In this document: piece by piece, positions 1 to 6,987 of the stretch
How positions within the stretch are numbered: position 1 is the first letter of the stretch
Layout: each line of letters opens with the position of its first letter
From: Pseudomonadota bacterium
GTDB lineage: Bacteria > Pseudomonadota > Alphaproteobacteria > Parvibaculales > Parvibaculaceae
Length of the DNA stretch: 11,851 nucleotides
Direction of reading: 5' to 3'
NCBI GenBank assembly: GCA_021780275.1
Contig: JAJXZC010000797.1
Coordinates: 1 to 11,851 of the forward strand
Position numbers and translations under genes: made by a program
Notes under the pieces: model-generated
Seen by the model: only the letters and a program-made list of their open reading frames with translations
Databases searched by the model: none
Told to the model about the DNA's origin: nothing

Positions 1-613
1 TATGGGCGAAGATGAAACTTGCGTCGGGGTAGCGGGCTGCGGCGGAGGCGAAATAGGAGGGGCGCGAGTTCTCCCAGCGCAGCGCCACGTTGGGCGAACC
101 GCCCGTGTGGCACATGATAGGCTTCTGCCAATCGGTGGCGCGCTCGTAGATCCAGTTGCAGACGGGATCATCCGGCATGTAGCCGACGCCCGCGTGCATC
201 TTGAAGCCGCCCATGTTCCACTCGTGGTAGGCCTGATCCGCATGCTTTTGCGCACCCTGTCGGCGCGGATCAATGGCGATCAGCGGGATCATGCGGCCCT
301 TGTGGCGCTTGGCGATATCGGCGTAGAGCTTGTTCTGGTCGAAGATGTGGACCGGCGGCTCGCCGAGCTGGAGGCCGTAGTCGACGCCGAAAGTGACCGA
401 GACGTCGACGCCGGCCTCGTTCATCTCCTCGATGACATTGTCTGCATGCTCATCGACTTCCTTGCGCATCACATCGTCAATGTATTCGCGCGGCGTAAGA
501 TTGGTCTTGTGCGCCTTGTTGTACATCATGCTGAAGCTGCGTGACGCGCCCTTGATGTAGGCGCCTTGCACCGTGCCCTTGAGCACGAGGTGGCGGTGGA
601 CGTCGATGATCAT
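1..613 (-). CDS. Amidohydrolase-2 family metal-dependent hydrolase or decarboxylase (3' end outside window)
   Basis: The frame is open from an ATG at 613 to the left edge (204 codons, no stop), so only the N-terminal part is present. The protein opens with Asp4-x-His6-x-His8 (MIIDVHRH), the beta-strand-1 metal site of the PF04909 TIM-barrel superfamily. Further candidate ligands are His140 (GGFKMH), His169 (IMCHTGG) and His204 (FIFAH) at the window edge. The family includes hydrolases and non-oxidative decarboxylases such as ACMSD and gamma-resorcylate decarboxylase; the substrate cannot be told here. The ATG overlaps the TGA of the upstream B12-binding gene (ATGA), and AGGGAG lies 8 nt upstream, so it should be translated with the mutase subunits and probably acts in the same pathway. 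The catalytic Asp expected late in the barrel lies beyond the window. Confidence 0.85.
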   Translation of the reverse strand, partial: MIIDVHRHLVLKGTVQGAYIKGASRSFSMMYNKAHKTNLTPREYIDDVMRKEVDEHADNVIEEMNEAGVDVSVTFGVDYGLQLGEPPVHIFDQNKLYADIAKRHKGRMIPLIAIDPRRQGAQKHADQAYHEWNMGGFKMHAGVGYMPDDPVCNWIYERATDWQKPIMCHTGGSPNVALRWENSRPSYFASAAARYPDASFIFAH

Positions 614-1044
614 GTTGTTGCTCCCTTGGCTTGTAGAACCCGATCGAGATTGCTCTGGATATACTGAACGATGTCGTCGGGACGCGTTCCCGGAACGAAC
701 ACCTCGTCAGCCCCCATCTGCTTGAGCGCAGGTATGTCGCGCGCGAGAATGACGCCGCCGAGCAGCACCATGCACCTCTGCAGGCCGCGCGCGCGCAGGC
801 CCTCAATCACCTTGGGCGCGAGGATCATGTGGTCGCCGGCAAGGAACGACAGCCCGACCACATCGGCGTTCTTCTCGACGGCGGCGTCGACGACCTGGTC
901 CGGCGTCCAGCGCAGCCCCGTGTACGTGACGTCCAAACCGGCATCGAGAAGGTAACGTGCGACCGTCTTCACGCCCCGGTCATGGCCATCGAGCCCGACC
1001 TTGGCGAGCAGCACGCGGATCTGATTCCCCATCGCGTTCGTCAT
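610..1044 (-). CDS. B12-binding small subunit of split acyl-CoA mutase
   Basis: This 144-residue protein is a stand-alone cobalamin-binding domain. It carries the full base-off/His-on signature DxHxxG-SxL-GG: Asp19-Gly-His21-Asp-Arg-Gly24, Ser66-Phe-Leu68 and Gly96-Gly97. His21 should be the lower axial ligand of adenosylcobalamin. Stand-alone subunits of this size partner a ~550-residue TIM-barrel chain in isobutyryl-CoA mutase, 2-hydroxyisobutyryl-CoA mutase and archaeal-type methylmalonyl-CoA mutase. Here that partner lies immediately upstream, with a 12-nt gap. The ATG at 1044 has AAGG about 9 nt upstream. A second in-frame Met at residue 5 is possible but has no visible ribosome-binding site. 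The stop overlaps the next start (ATGA). Inference: it forms a two-chain mutase with the adjacent large subunit. Confidence 0.93.
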   Translation of the reverse strand: MTNAMGNQIRVLLAKVGLDGHDRGVKTVARYLLDAGLDVTYTGLRWTPDQVVDAAVEKNADVVGLSFLAGDHMILAPKVIEGLRARGLQRCMVLLGGVILARDIPALKQMGADEVFVPGTRPDDIVQYIQSNLDRVLQAKGATT

Positions 1045-1056
1045 TCCGCTTTACCT

Positions 1057-2712
1057 TCAGATGAACGCCGGGGCGCGGTATTCGCCCCATGCGCGCCGCA
1101 TCACCCCCGCAATCTCGCCGACGGTCGCATAGGCTTTCACCGCGCGGATCACCGCCGGCATGACGTTCTCGTTCCTCTCGATGACGGCGGCCAGTTCATC
1201 CAGCGACACGTCCAGTTCGCCGCGGTCACGCTCTGCCCTGACGGCCGCGACTCTCTGCTTCTGCCGAGCTTCCACTTCCAGATCGATCTGGAAGATATCC
1301 ATCGAGGCCGTGTCGTCCTGTTCCTCCTCGAACCGGTTCAGCCCAACGATGACCTTCTCGCCGCTGACGATGGCGCGTTGCGCGCGAATGCTTGATTCCT
1401 GGATTTCCCGGCCGATGTAGCCGCTTTCGATCGCCGCAAGCATGCCGCCCATGGCGTCGATCTTGTCGAGGTACGCCTGCGTCCGTCTCTCTATTTCGTT
1501 GGTGAGACTTTCGACGTAATACGAACCGGCCAGCGGATCGATCGTGCCGGCGACGCCCGATTCGAAGGCGAGGATCTGCTGCGTCCGAAGGGCGATCGTC
1601 GCCGCCGACTCGGAAGGAATCGCGAATCCTTCGTCCCAGCACGCGGTATGGATCGCCTGGTGTCCGCCGAGCGCGCCCATCAGCGTGTGCATCGCCACTC
1701 GGACGATGTTGTTGAGTGGCTGCTGGCTGACCAGCGTCGAGCCGCACGAGCCGCTGAACGTGCGGAAGAGCAGGCTCCGCGGATCCTTGGCCCCGAAACG
1801 CTCCTTCATGATCTTCGCGAACATTCGTCGCGCCGCGCGGTACTTGGCGACTTCCTCGAACAGGTCGCGATAACAGCCGAGGCTGTAGGAGAGGCGCGGC
1901 GCGAATTCGTCGACCTCCAGCCCGCGCCGCTGGGCCTGCTCGATGTATGTGATCGCGTCCGCCAGTGTGAAGGCCAGTTCCTGGATGGCGTCGGCCCCCG
2001 CCTCCCGGATATGGTAGCCGGCGATGTTCATCGTGTTCCAGCGCGGAACGTTGCGGAAACAATATTCGACGATGTCCAGAGACAGTTTGAGACTTGGACC
2101 CGGCGGAAAGATGTAGGTCCCGCGCGCGACGAACTCCTTCAGGATGTCGTTCTGCGTCGTGCCCATAAGCCTGGTGGCCGGTATGCCCTGCTTCTCACCG
2201 ACGGCGATGTACATCGCCAGCAGAATGGGCGCGGTCGCGTTAATGGTCATGGACGTGGACACTTTGTCCAGCGGAATGCCCTCGAAGATGGCCTCCATGT
2301 CGGCCATCGAATCGATCGCGACGCCGACCCGGCCGACGGCGCCTTCCGAGTGCGGGTCGTCGGAGTCCAGGCCCAGCTGGGTCGGAAGGTCGAAGGCGAT
2401 CGACAGTCCCGTCGAGCCGCGCTCGAGCAAGTAGTGAAAACGCCGGTTGGTTTCTTCCGCCGTACCAAAGCCTGCGTACTGGCGCATGGTCCAGAGCTGT
2501 CCGCGATACATCGAAGGGTAAACGCCGCGGGTATAGGGATATTCGCCGGGGAACCCGATGTCCTCGACATAGTCGGCGCCTTCCAGGTCAAGCGGTGTGT
2601 ACAGGGCTTTAACCGGGATGCCGCTGTCCGTCGTGAATTGCCCTGCGCGCTCCGGCGACCCCGAGAGCATGCGTTCCTGCCAGCGTTCGTACTCGGATCT
2701 CACGTCGCCCAT
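1057..2712 (-). CDS. Large (catalytic) subunit of split B12-dependent methylmalonyl-CoA-type mutase
   Basis: This 551-residue protein is the TIM-barrel chain of an adenosylcobalamin-dependent acyl-CoA mutase, which performs a radical 1,2 carbon-skeleton rearrangement of CoA thioesters. Family motifs include IPVKALYTP (32-40), WTMRQYAGFGTA (74-85), FDLPTQLG (107-114), TTQNDILKEF (185-194) and AGYHIREAGA (231-240). It lacks the fused C-terminal B12 domain of the ~700-residue MCMs; that domain is the next gene. Numbered against Propionibacterium MCM, it has Tyr79 (MCM Tyr89), Ala106 (Ala116), Gln187 (Gln197), Arg197 (Arg207) and His234 (His244). Isobutyryl-CoA mutase has Phe and Gln at the Tyr89 and Arg207 sites. 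2-hydroxyisobutyryl-CoA mutase has Ile at Tyr89 and Asp at Ala116. A carboxylated substrate such as succinyl-, methylmalonyl- or a substituted succinyl-CoA is therefore favoured. Its start has only a weak ribosome-binding site. It is the first gene of its operon, divergent from the IclR regulator. Confidence 0.92.
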   Translation of the reverse strand: MGDVRSEYERWQERMLSGSPERAGQFTTDSGIPVKALYTPLDLEGADYVEDIGFPGEYPYTRGVYPSMYRGQLWTMRQYAGFGTAEETNRRFHYLLERGSTGLSIAFDLPTQLGLDSDDPHSEGAVGRVGVAIDSMADMEAIFEGIPLDKVSTSMTINATAPILLAMYIAVGEKQGIPATRLMGTTQNDILKEFVARGTYIFPPGPSLKLSLDIVEYCFRNVPRWNTMNIAGYHIREAGADAIQELAFTLADAITYIEQAQRRGLEVDEFAPRLSYSLGCYRDLFEEVAKYRAARRMFAKIMKERFGAKDPRSLLFRTFSGSCGSTLVSQQPLNNIVRVAMHTLMGALGGHQAIHTACWDEGFAIPSESAATIALRTQQILAFESGVAGTIDPLAGSYYVESLTNEIERRTQAYLDKIDAMGGMLAAIESGYIGREIQESSIRAQRAIVSGEKVIVGLNRFEEEQDDTASMDIFQIDLEVEARQKQRVAAVRAERDRGELDVSLDELAAVIERNENVMPAVIRAVKAYATVGEIAGVMRRAWGEYRAPAFI

Positions 2713-2731
2713 GGCGGGGTTTGCCCTTTAT

Positions 2732-2777
2732 TCGCGTATAATGCGATTATTCGGAAATCGCGTATTATGAGATTATT
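2732..2777. repeat. Two 20-bp direct repeats, candidate regulator-binding sites
   Basis: TCGCGTATAATGCGATTATT (2732-2751) and TCGCGTATTATGAGATTATT (2758-2777) match at 18 of 20 positions and are 26 bp apart start to start, so they lie roughly on adjacent helical faces. Copy 1 contains the perfect inverted repeat ATAAT-GCG-ATTAT (2738-2750); copy 2 has one arm mismatch. Position between divergent genes, beside an IclR gene, suggests operators for that regulator. This is inference; the motif is not one I recognise from a characterised IclR protein. Confidence 0.5.
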
Positions 2778-2880
2778 GCCTTATCTCAGAATTCTCTCTA
2801 GATTGCAAGCCGCCAAATCAGCTGCCTGCCGATGGTGGGCCATCCAGTGACAGGCGCGGCTGCGAAACCTCGACGCGACG

Positions 2881-2894
2881 GTTTCGATTGAAAC
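2881..2894. promoter_or_regulatory. Short inverted repeat upstream of the IclR gene
   Basis: GTTTC-GATT-GAAAC is a 5-bp-arm palindrome ending 22 bp before the IclR start codon. The place and the GTTTC/GAAAC arms are suggestive of an autoregulatory operator, but arms this short occur by chance. Confidence 0.2.
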
Positions 2895-2916
2895 GACAGG
2901 GCGGAGACGCAGGACG

Positions 2917-3735
2917 ATGAAAACCAGTCTCGGCCGCATGCTGAGCGTGCTCGACGCCTTCTCCGAGACGGCCCCGATCTGGACGGTTGACGGACTCGCC
3001 GATTCCTTCGGCTACACTAGGGCGACCGCCTATCGATACGTCGCGGAATTATGCGAAGCGGGAATGCTCACCCGGGTTGCGCAGGGCGCCTATGCGCTCG
3101 GTCCGCGCATCATCGAACTGGACCGACAAATCCAGCGCAGCGATCCGCTGCTGCACATAGCAGAATCAGTCATGCTGGGATTGCTGCAGCCCGACCGCGG
3201 CCAGGTGGTGCTGCTCTGCAGCCTTTTTCGTGACGAAGTACTGTGCGTGCACCAGATCGGAGGCGACAAGGAGCTCGCGCTGTCCTATTCGCGTGGACGG
3301 CCGATACCGCTTTTTCGCGGCGCCACCTCCAAGGTGATCCTCGCCTGGCTGCCCGAACGACGATTGACCAGGCTGTACGTCGATCATCTGGATGAAATCC
3401 GCAAAGCGAAACTCGGACGCACGCGCGAAGAATTCCTGGCCTCGCTGAAAGCGATCCGACGTCAAGGCCATGCGATCACGCACGGGGAAGTCGACGCCAG
3501 CGTGGTCGGTCTCGCCGTGCCCCTGTTCAGCGGCGAACGCGCGGTCATCGGTAGCCTGTCCGTCGTCTTTTCCGAACGCCAGTTTCCCGAGCGGCGCGCC
3601 GATGCGACGATCGCGCAACTCAAGCAGGCTGCAGATGCGATACGAGAAGGGCTCGCCCGCCACGCCGTCGTCAAGGAGCCGAAGACAGCCACGGTCAAAC
3701 CGAAGCGCTCACGCGCTTCGAAAACCAGAAGCTGA
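2917..3735 (+). CDS. IclR-family transcriptional regulator
   Basis: This 272-residue protein has the IclR layout: an N-terminal winged helix-turn-helix (about residues 1-60, with recognition-helix region GYTRATAYRYVAEL), a linker helix, and a C-terminal effector-binding domain (about 75-245) with the family's late HGEVDASVVGLAVPLF segment. The C-terminus ends in a Lys/Arg-rich tail (about 250-272) beyond the usual domain. GGAG lies 10 nt before the ATG at 2917. It is divergent from the mutase operon and lies 28 bp upstream of the crotonase-fold gene on the same strand, so it probably controls both and senses a pathway intermediate. IclR proteins may activate or repress, and the sequence does not show which. 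Confidence 0.92.
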   Translation: MKTSLGRMLSVLDAFSETAPIWTVDGLADSFGYTRATAYRYVAELCEAGMLTRVAQGAYALGPRIIELDRQIQRSDPLLHIAESVMLGLLQPDRGQVVLLCSLFRDEVLCVHQIGGDKELALSYSRGRPIPLFRGATSKVILAWLPERRLTRLYVDHLDEIRKAKLGRTREEFLASLKAIRRQGHAITHGEVDASVVGLAVPLFSGERAVIGSLSVVFSERQFPERRADATIAQLKQAADAIREGLARHAVVKEPKTATVKPKRSRASKTRS

Positions 3736-3763
3736 TGGCTCTCAAGCCATAGAGAGACTGCAG

Positions 3764-4558
3764 ATGATAGATGAACTCGTCATCGACGAATCAGGGCCGA
3801 TCGCGACATTTTCGTTCAACCGGCCGGCCGCGCGCAACTCCCTGACGCTCGCAATTTTGAGCGCACTGGAGGCTGGGCTGCGGCGCTGCGCCGCCCGCAG
3901 CGACCTGCGCGCAGTCGTGCTGCGCGGCTCGGGCAACCAGGCCTTTTCGGCGGGCTATAACGTCGACCAACTTCCAGGGCAGACCATGACCATCGACGAC
4001 GCCCGCCTGGTCCACGAGCCGATCCGGGCGGTCGCGGACGCCATCCTCGCCTGTCCGCATCCGGTGATCGGCGCAGCCAAGAAGTTTGTCTTCGGCGCCG
4101 CGCTCGATATTTTCTGTCATTGCGATCTGCGGGTATGCAGCATGGACACGACCTTCTGCATGCCCCCCAACCGCTTCGGATTTCTGTATCACAAGGCTGG
4201 CATACGGCGTCTCGCCAGCGTCGTAGGGCTGCCGCGTGCGACGCAAATGCTGTTGACCGGTTTGACGGCGACAACCGACGACGCCGCCGCCTGGGGGCTG
4301 GTGCACAGCATCTATGCGGAGGATTCGTTCGAGAGCGAACTCGAGGCCTTGTGCAAGGTCGTGGCCGCCAACGCCCCCCTGAGCATGAGGGGAACCAAGC
4401 GCATGCTCAACGAATATGCAGCGGATGCGGACGGCGCGGACCGCACGGCGCTGGACAGGATGTACGCCGAGATCGTCGCCTGCCTCAATAGCGCCGACGT
4501 GCGCGAAGGCAGAACGGCGTTCGCCGAGAAACGGCCGCCGCGCTTTCAGGGAAAATAG
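3764..4558 (+). CDS. Crotonase-fold protein, methylmalonyl-CoA decarboxylase-like
   Basis: This 264-residue protein belongs to the enoyl-CoA hydratase/isomerase superfamily. The oxyanion-hole segments are FSAGYNV (61-67) and FVFGAALD (108-115). The two catalytic glutamates of true enoyl-CoA hydratases are replaced: Asp115 sits at the first site and the PNRFG stretch (135-139) gives Asn at the second. The closest remembered match is E. coli methylmalonyl-CoA decarboxylase (YgfG/ScpB). Shared features are FSAG followed by an ELP/QLP tripeptide, TFxMxP then GxxY, a Tyr at 142 aligned with E. coli Tyr140, and the C-terminal EG..AF.EKR.P.F.G pattern. E. coli Glu113 corresponds to Asp115 and His66 to Tyr65. 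Decarboxylation of a malonyl-CoA-type thioester fits the mutase next door, but this is inferred. The ATG at 3764 aligns with the family N-terminus and has AGAGAG upstream. Confidence 0.85.
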   Translation: MIDELVIDESGPIATFSFNRPAARNSLTLAILSALEAGLRRCAARSDLRAVVLRGSGNQAFSAGYNVDQLPGQTMTIDDARLVHEPIRAVADAILACPHPVIGAAKKFVFGAALDIFCHCDLRVCSMDTTFCMPPNRFGFLYHKAGIRRLASVVGLPRATQMLLTGLTATTDDAAAWGLVHSIYAEDSFESELEALCKVVAANAPLSMRGTKRMLNEYAADADGADRTALDRMYAEIVACLNSADVREGRTAFAEKRPPRFQGK

Positions 4559-4817
4559 TTCCCCGTGCATCGTCGTGACCTTTCGTCGACCCGTTTTAAC
4601 ATCTTCCCCCGGCTGAACCCGGGGGATTTTCGGGAGCGCGCGCCCCTCGCCGGCTGTCTGACCGTCATCTGAATGGCGTGTGTGGAATTCGCTGAAAAAC
4701 GCGCTGGCAAATGTCTCCCCTATCTCCGCGACGCCGCGATCAAGATCGAGTCCAGTCTGAACGGCGAGAAGGCGCCGGCCCAAGCGCCCTCCCCTCGCGG
4801 CGCGGGACAGCCCTGCT
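4559..4817. other. Convergent intergenic region
   Basis: These 259 bp separate the stops of the crotonase-fold gene (plus strand) and the Mo/W enzyme (minus strand). Apart from the hairpin terminator I see no supported gene or RNA. Short open frames here have no ribosome-binding site or recognisable protein. No clear terminator is visible for the minus-strand operon; a GGCGC/GCGCC pair at 4771-4788 lacks a T tract. Confidence 0.6.
4605..4630 (+). terminator. Rho-independent terminator after the IclR/crotonase operon
   Basis: There is a perfect 8-bp stem, TCCCCCGG (4605-4612) and CCGGGGGA (4619-4626), with a 6-nt loop CTGAAC, followed by TTTT (4627-4630). It starts 46 bp after the crotonase-fold stop. 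The T tract is short, so termination may be partial. Read from the other strand no T run follows, so it serves the plus-strand operon. Confidence 0.75.
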
Positions 4818-6977
4818 TCACTCCGTCTGCGCAAGCGCCACCCGGCACAGCAACGCACGCAGCTGATAGGTCCCCATGGCCGGATCGTACGGCGGCTGGT
4901 TATCGGTGAGCATATTCACATTTGACCGCCACACGCCGTAGTCTGGCGCAGGCTCCTCGGGAAACCACCAACCGTGCTGAGCGGCGATCACGCGGGGATC
5001 GATGCCCTCGGTCAGCTTGGCGCGTTGCCGGATTCTGCCGCGTCGCGTTTCGATCCACATCCAGTCGCCCTCCTTGATACCGTGGCTCTCCGCGGTAGCC
5101 GGATGGATTTCGGCGACTGGATGCCGGTGCGCCTTCCGTAGATTCTCGATCTGGCGATGCTCGGAATTGAAGAAGGTGGGGATGCGCGCGCCGGTCGTGA
5201 GTATGAGCGGAAAATCTCGTGCGATATCGGGAGACGCGAGCGGGCTTTCCGGCGGTTCCTCGTAGTGCGGCAGCGGCGCGTAACCCATCTCCTCGAAACG
5301 GGTCGAATAGAGCTCGATCTTGCCCGTCGGCGTCTTGAACCCGCCGTCCTCGTATTTGCGATAGCGCAGCGGGATCTTGATCGATCCGATCTCCTTCATC
5401 TTGTCGAATGTGACCCCAAGACCGCCTGCCTTGAGCTGCGCATCGAGCACCTCCTCCACCGATTCGGTTCCGACGGAAAGTTTCATCCGACGCGCCAGCG
5501 CGACGAACATTTCCTCATCCGACATGCACTCGCCGATGCGTACGGCGCGCTGGTTCGCCAGCACGACATTGCCGGCGATCGTCGGTAGCGCGGCGAGTTG
5601 ATTGATCTCGGGCCATGACGCCGCCGGGAGGACTATGTCAGCAAGCTCCGCCGTCGGCGTCATGAATAGATCGGCGCAGACCATGAAGTCCAATTTCATC
5701 AAGGATTCGTAGACCACCGACGAATTGGCGTAGGTCGTCAGCGTGTTGTTGCCGAACACGAGGAAGGCCTTCACCGGATAGGGTTTGCCGTCGCGCATCG
5801 CCTGCAACAGGGTAGGAATGTGAGCGGCGGGCAAATCTGCGCCCTCGCCGGACAGCAGCTTGAAACGGTCGGCGCCGAGCCTTCTGGCGTTGGCCTGCGG
5901 CGTGAGGTTCTCAATCAGGCTCGGAAAACGACCGAGGCCGTGCATCCCGAACACCCATCCGCCGGGCACATCGATATTGCCAGTGAGAACCGGAAGCATC
6001 GAGGCGGCGCGCACGGTCTGGATGCAATTGGGCGTATGCTCCATGGCGACGCCCCATTCTAGCATCGCTGGTTTGGTGCACGAGAACAGACGCGCTGCAG
6101 CGCGGATCTTGTCGGCGGGAACCCATGTGATCGGCTCCGCCCATTCCGGCGTGTAGTCGCGGACGCATTCGGCGAGCTGCGCGAAGCCGTGCGTCCAGGC
6201 ATGCACGAACGGCTCGTCGTAAAGCTTCTCCTCAATGATCACGTTGAGAAAACTCAACGCCAGCGCGTCGTCCGTTCCCGGACGAAGCTGCAGCCAGATA
6301 TCGGCGCGCCGTGTGAGCTCGGTCGCGCGCGGATCGACAACGATGATCTTTGGATTGGTATCGAGCGCCTCGCGAACGTTGAAGCGCGTCTCGCCGTCCG
6401 GACCGGAATTGAGCGGGTTGTGGCCCCAGAACAGCATGCACCCCGGCGGCGTTCCTCCGGTGAAATCCGACACCGGGAAATCGCCGAAGGTCAGAATGCA
6501 GGTATTTACCCGCGGGTGGAAGCATTGGGCGAAGCCCGGCTCGGTCCAGTTCGGCGTGCCGAGCGCGTGCCCGAAACGCGACACCCATCGGATGTGGTGG
6601 CGACCGGTGCCGGTGCCGAGCGCGATCGCCTCGGGGCCATATTCCTTGCGGATCGCGAGAAGACGGCTGGATATTTCATCCAGCGCTTCGTCCCAGGAAA
6701 TCCGCTCCCATTTGCCGGATCCGCGCGGCCCTATACGCCGGCGCGGGTATTTCAGCCGATCCGGATGGTTGACTATGTCGGTGGTGCACGTCCCGATCGG
6801 GCACAGGCGCCCGTGGTTGAGCGGCGACTGCGGATCCCCGCGCACCTTGACGAGAATACCATCGCGCACGTGCAGCAGAACGCCGCATCCGCCGTGGCAG
6901 GAGCGGCAAACACTCTTGAATATGGCGGCCTCGCCAGAGCTGGCGCCCGTCGCTGCAGAAGTCGGGAGCGTCATCAT
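4818..6977 (-). CDS. Mo/W-bis-MGD enzyme, acetylene hydratase-like (DMSO reductase superfamily)
   Basis: With the start at 6977 the protein has 719 residues. It has an N-terminal [4Fe-4S] motif (Cys24-x2-Cys27-x3-Cys31-x27-Cys59), bis-MGD domains (WERISWDEALDEI 90-102; IIVVDPRATE 211-220) and the C-terminal dinucleotide-binding domain. As I recall Pelobacter acetylene hydratase, it shares LGxPNWT (139-145), a PYPVKAF stretch and a DxFMTPTAxLADxVLP stretch. Cys152 (GFAQCF) aligns with the metal-ligating Cys141. Two key residues differ. His28 replaces catalytic Asp13, and Ile61 (CPIG) replaces the Lys/Arg normally found between the cluster and pterin. There is no Tat signal and no small or membrane subunit gene, so the enzyme is probably soluble and cytoplasmic. 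GGAGG sits 5 nt before the 6977 ATG. A longer frame to 7130 overlaps livF and adds 51 implausible residues. It is the last gene of the liv operon, 97 nt after livF. The reaction is unknown: hydration, hydroxylation or redox. Confidence 0.88.
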   Translation of the reverse strand: MMTLPTSAATGASSGEAAIFKSVCRSCHGGCGVLLHVRDGILVKVRGDPQSPLNHGRLCPIGTCTTDIVNHPDRLKYPRRRIGPRGSGKWERISWDEALDEISSRLLAIRKEYGPEAIALGTGTGRHHIRWVSRFGHALGTPNWTEPGFAQCFHPRVNTCILTFGDFPVSDFTGGTPPGCMLFWGHNPLNSGPDGETRFNVREALDTNPKIIVVDPRATELTRRADIWLQLRPGTDDALALSFLNVIIEEKLYDEPFVHAWTHGFAQLAECVRDYTPEWAEPITWVPADKIRAAARLFSCTKPAMLEWGVAMEHTPNCIQTVRAASMLPVLTGNIDVPGGWVFGMHGLGRFPSLIENLTPQANARRLGADRFKLLSGEGADLPAAHIPTLLQAMRDGKPYPVKAFLVFGNNTLTTYANSSVVYESLMKLDFMVCADLFMTPTAELADIVLPAASWPEINQLAALPTIAGNVVLANQRAVRIGECMSDEEMFVALARRMKLSVGTESVEEVLDAQLKAGGLGVTFDKMKEIGSIKIPLRYRKYEDGGFKTPTGKIELYSTRFEEMGYAPLPHYEEPPESPLASPDIARDFPLILTTGARIPTFFNSEHRQIENLRKAHRHPVAEIHPATAESHGIKEGDWMWIETRRGRIRQRAKLTEGIDPRVIAAQHGWWFPEEPAPDYGVWRSNVNMLTDNQPPYDPAMGTYQLRALLCRVALAQTE

Positions 6978-6980
6978 ATA

Positions 6981-6987
6981 TTCCTCC
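6981..6987 (-). promoter_or_regulatory. Ribosome-binding site deciding the Mo/W enzyme start
   Basis: GGAGGAA (read on the minus strand) lies before the tandem ATGATG at 6977-6972, with 5 nt between GGAGG and the first ATG. This favours the 719-residue protein over the 770-residue reading from 7130. Confidence 0.75.

Larger units (their letters stand above)
2713..2916. promoter_or_regulatory. Divergent promoter region between mutase operon and IclR regulator
   Basis: This 204-bp gap between divergent starts contains an AT-rich patch (about 2730-2800) unlike the GC-rich coding DNA around it. On the plus strand TATAAT occurs exactly at 2737-2742 and TATTAT at 2763-2768. On the minus strand CATAAT and CATTAT occur in the same patch. 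I could not pair any of these with a well-spaced -35 box, so no exact promoter is claimed. The patch overlaps the two direct repeats described separately. No cobalamin-riboswitch B12 box (GCCACTG type) is visible. IclR-family regulators usually act on divergent neighbours from such a region. Confidence 0.6.

Noticed and set aside
1057..2712. Assignment as isobutyryl- or 2-hydroxyisobutyryl-CoA mutase on the basis of the split architecture
   Set aside because: The substrate-specifying residues are Tyr, Ala and Arg, not Phe/Gln (isobutyryl) or Ile/Asp (2-hydroxyisobutyryl).
1648..2850. 400-residue open frame on the plus strand opposite the mutase large subunit
   Set aside because: It is antisense to a gene with clear family motifs. 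Long shadow frames are common in GC-rich DNA, and its translation resembles no family I know.
2768..2851. 27-codon ORF in the divergent intergenic region (ATG at 2768)
   Set aside because: It has no ribosome-binding site, overlaps the repeat and promoter patch, and shows no recognisable protein features.
2713..2916. Cobalamin riboswitch upstream of the B12 enzyme operon
   Set aside because: The gap is only 204 bp and no B12-box-like sequence or conserved stem pattern is visible on the minus strand.
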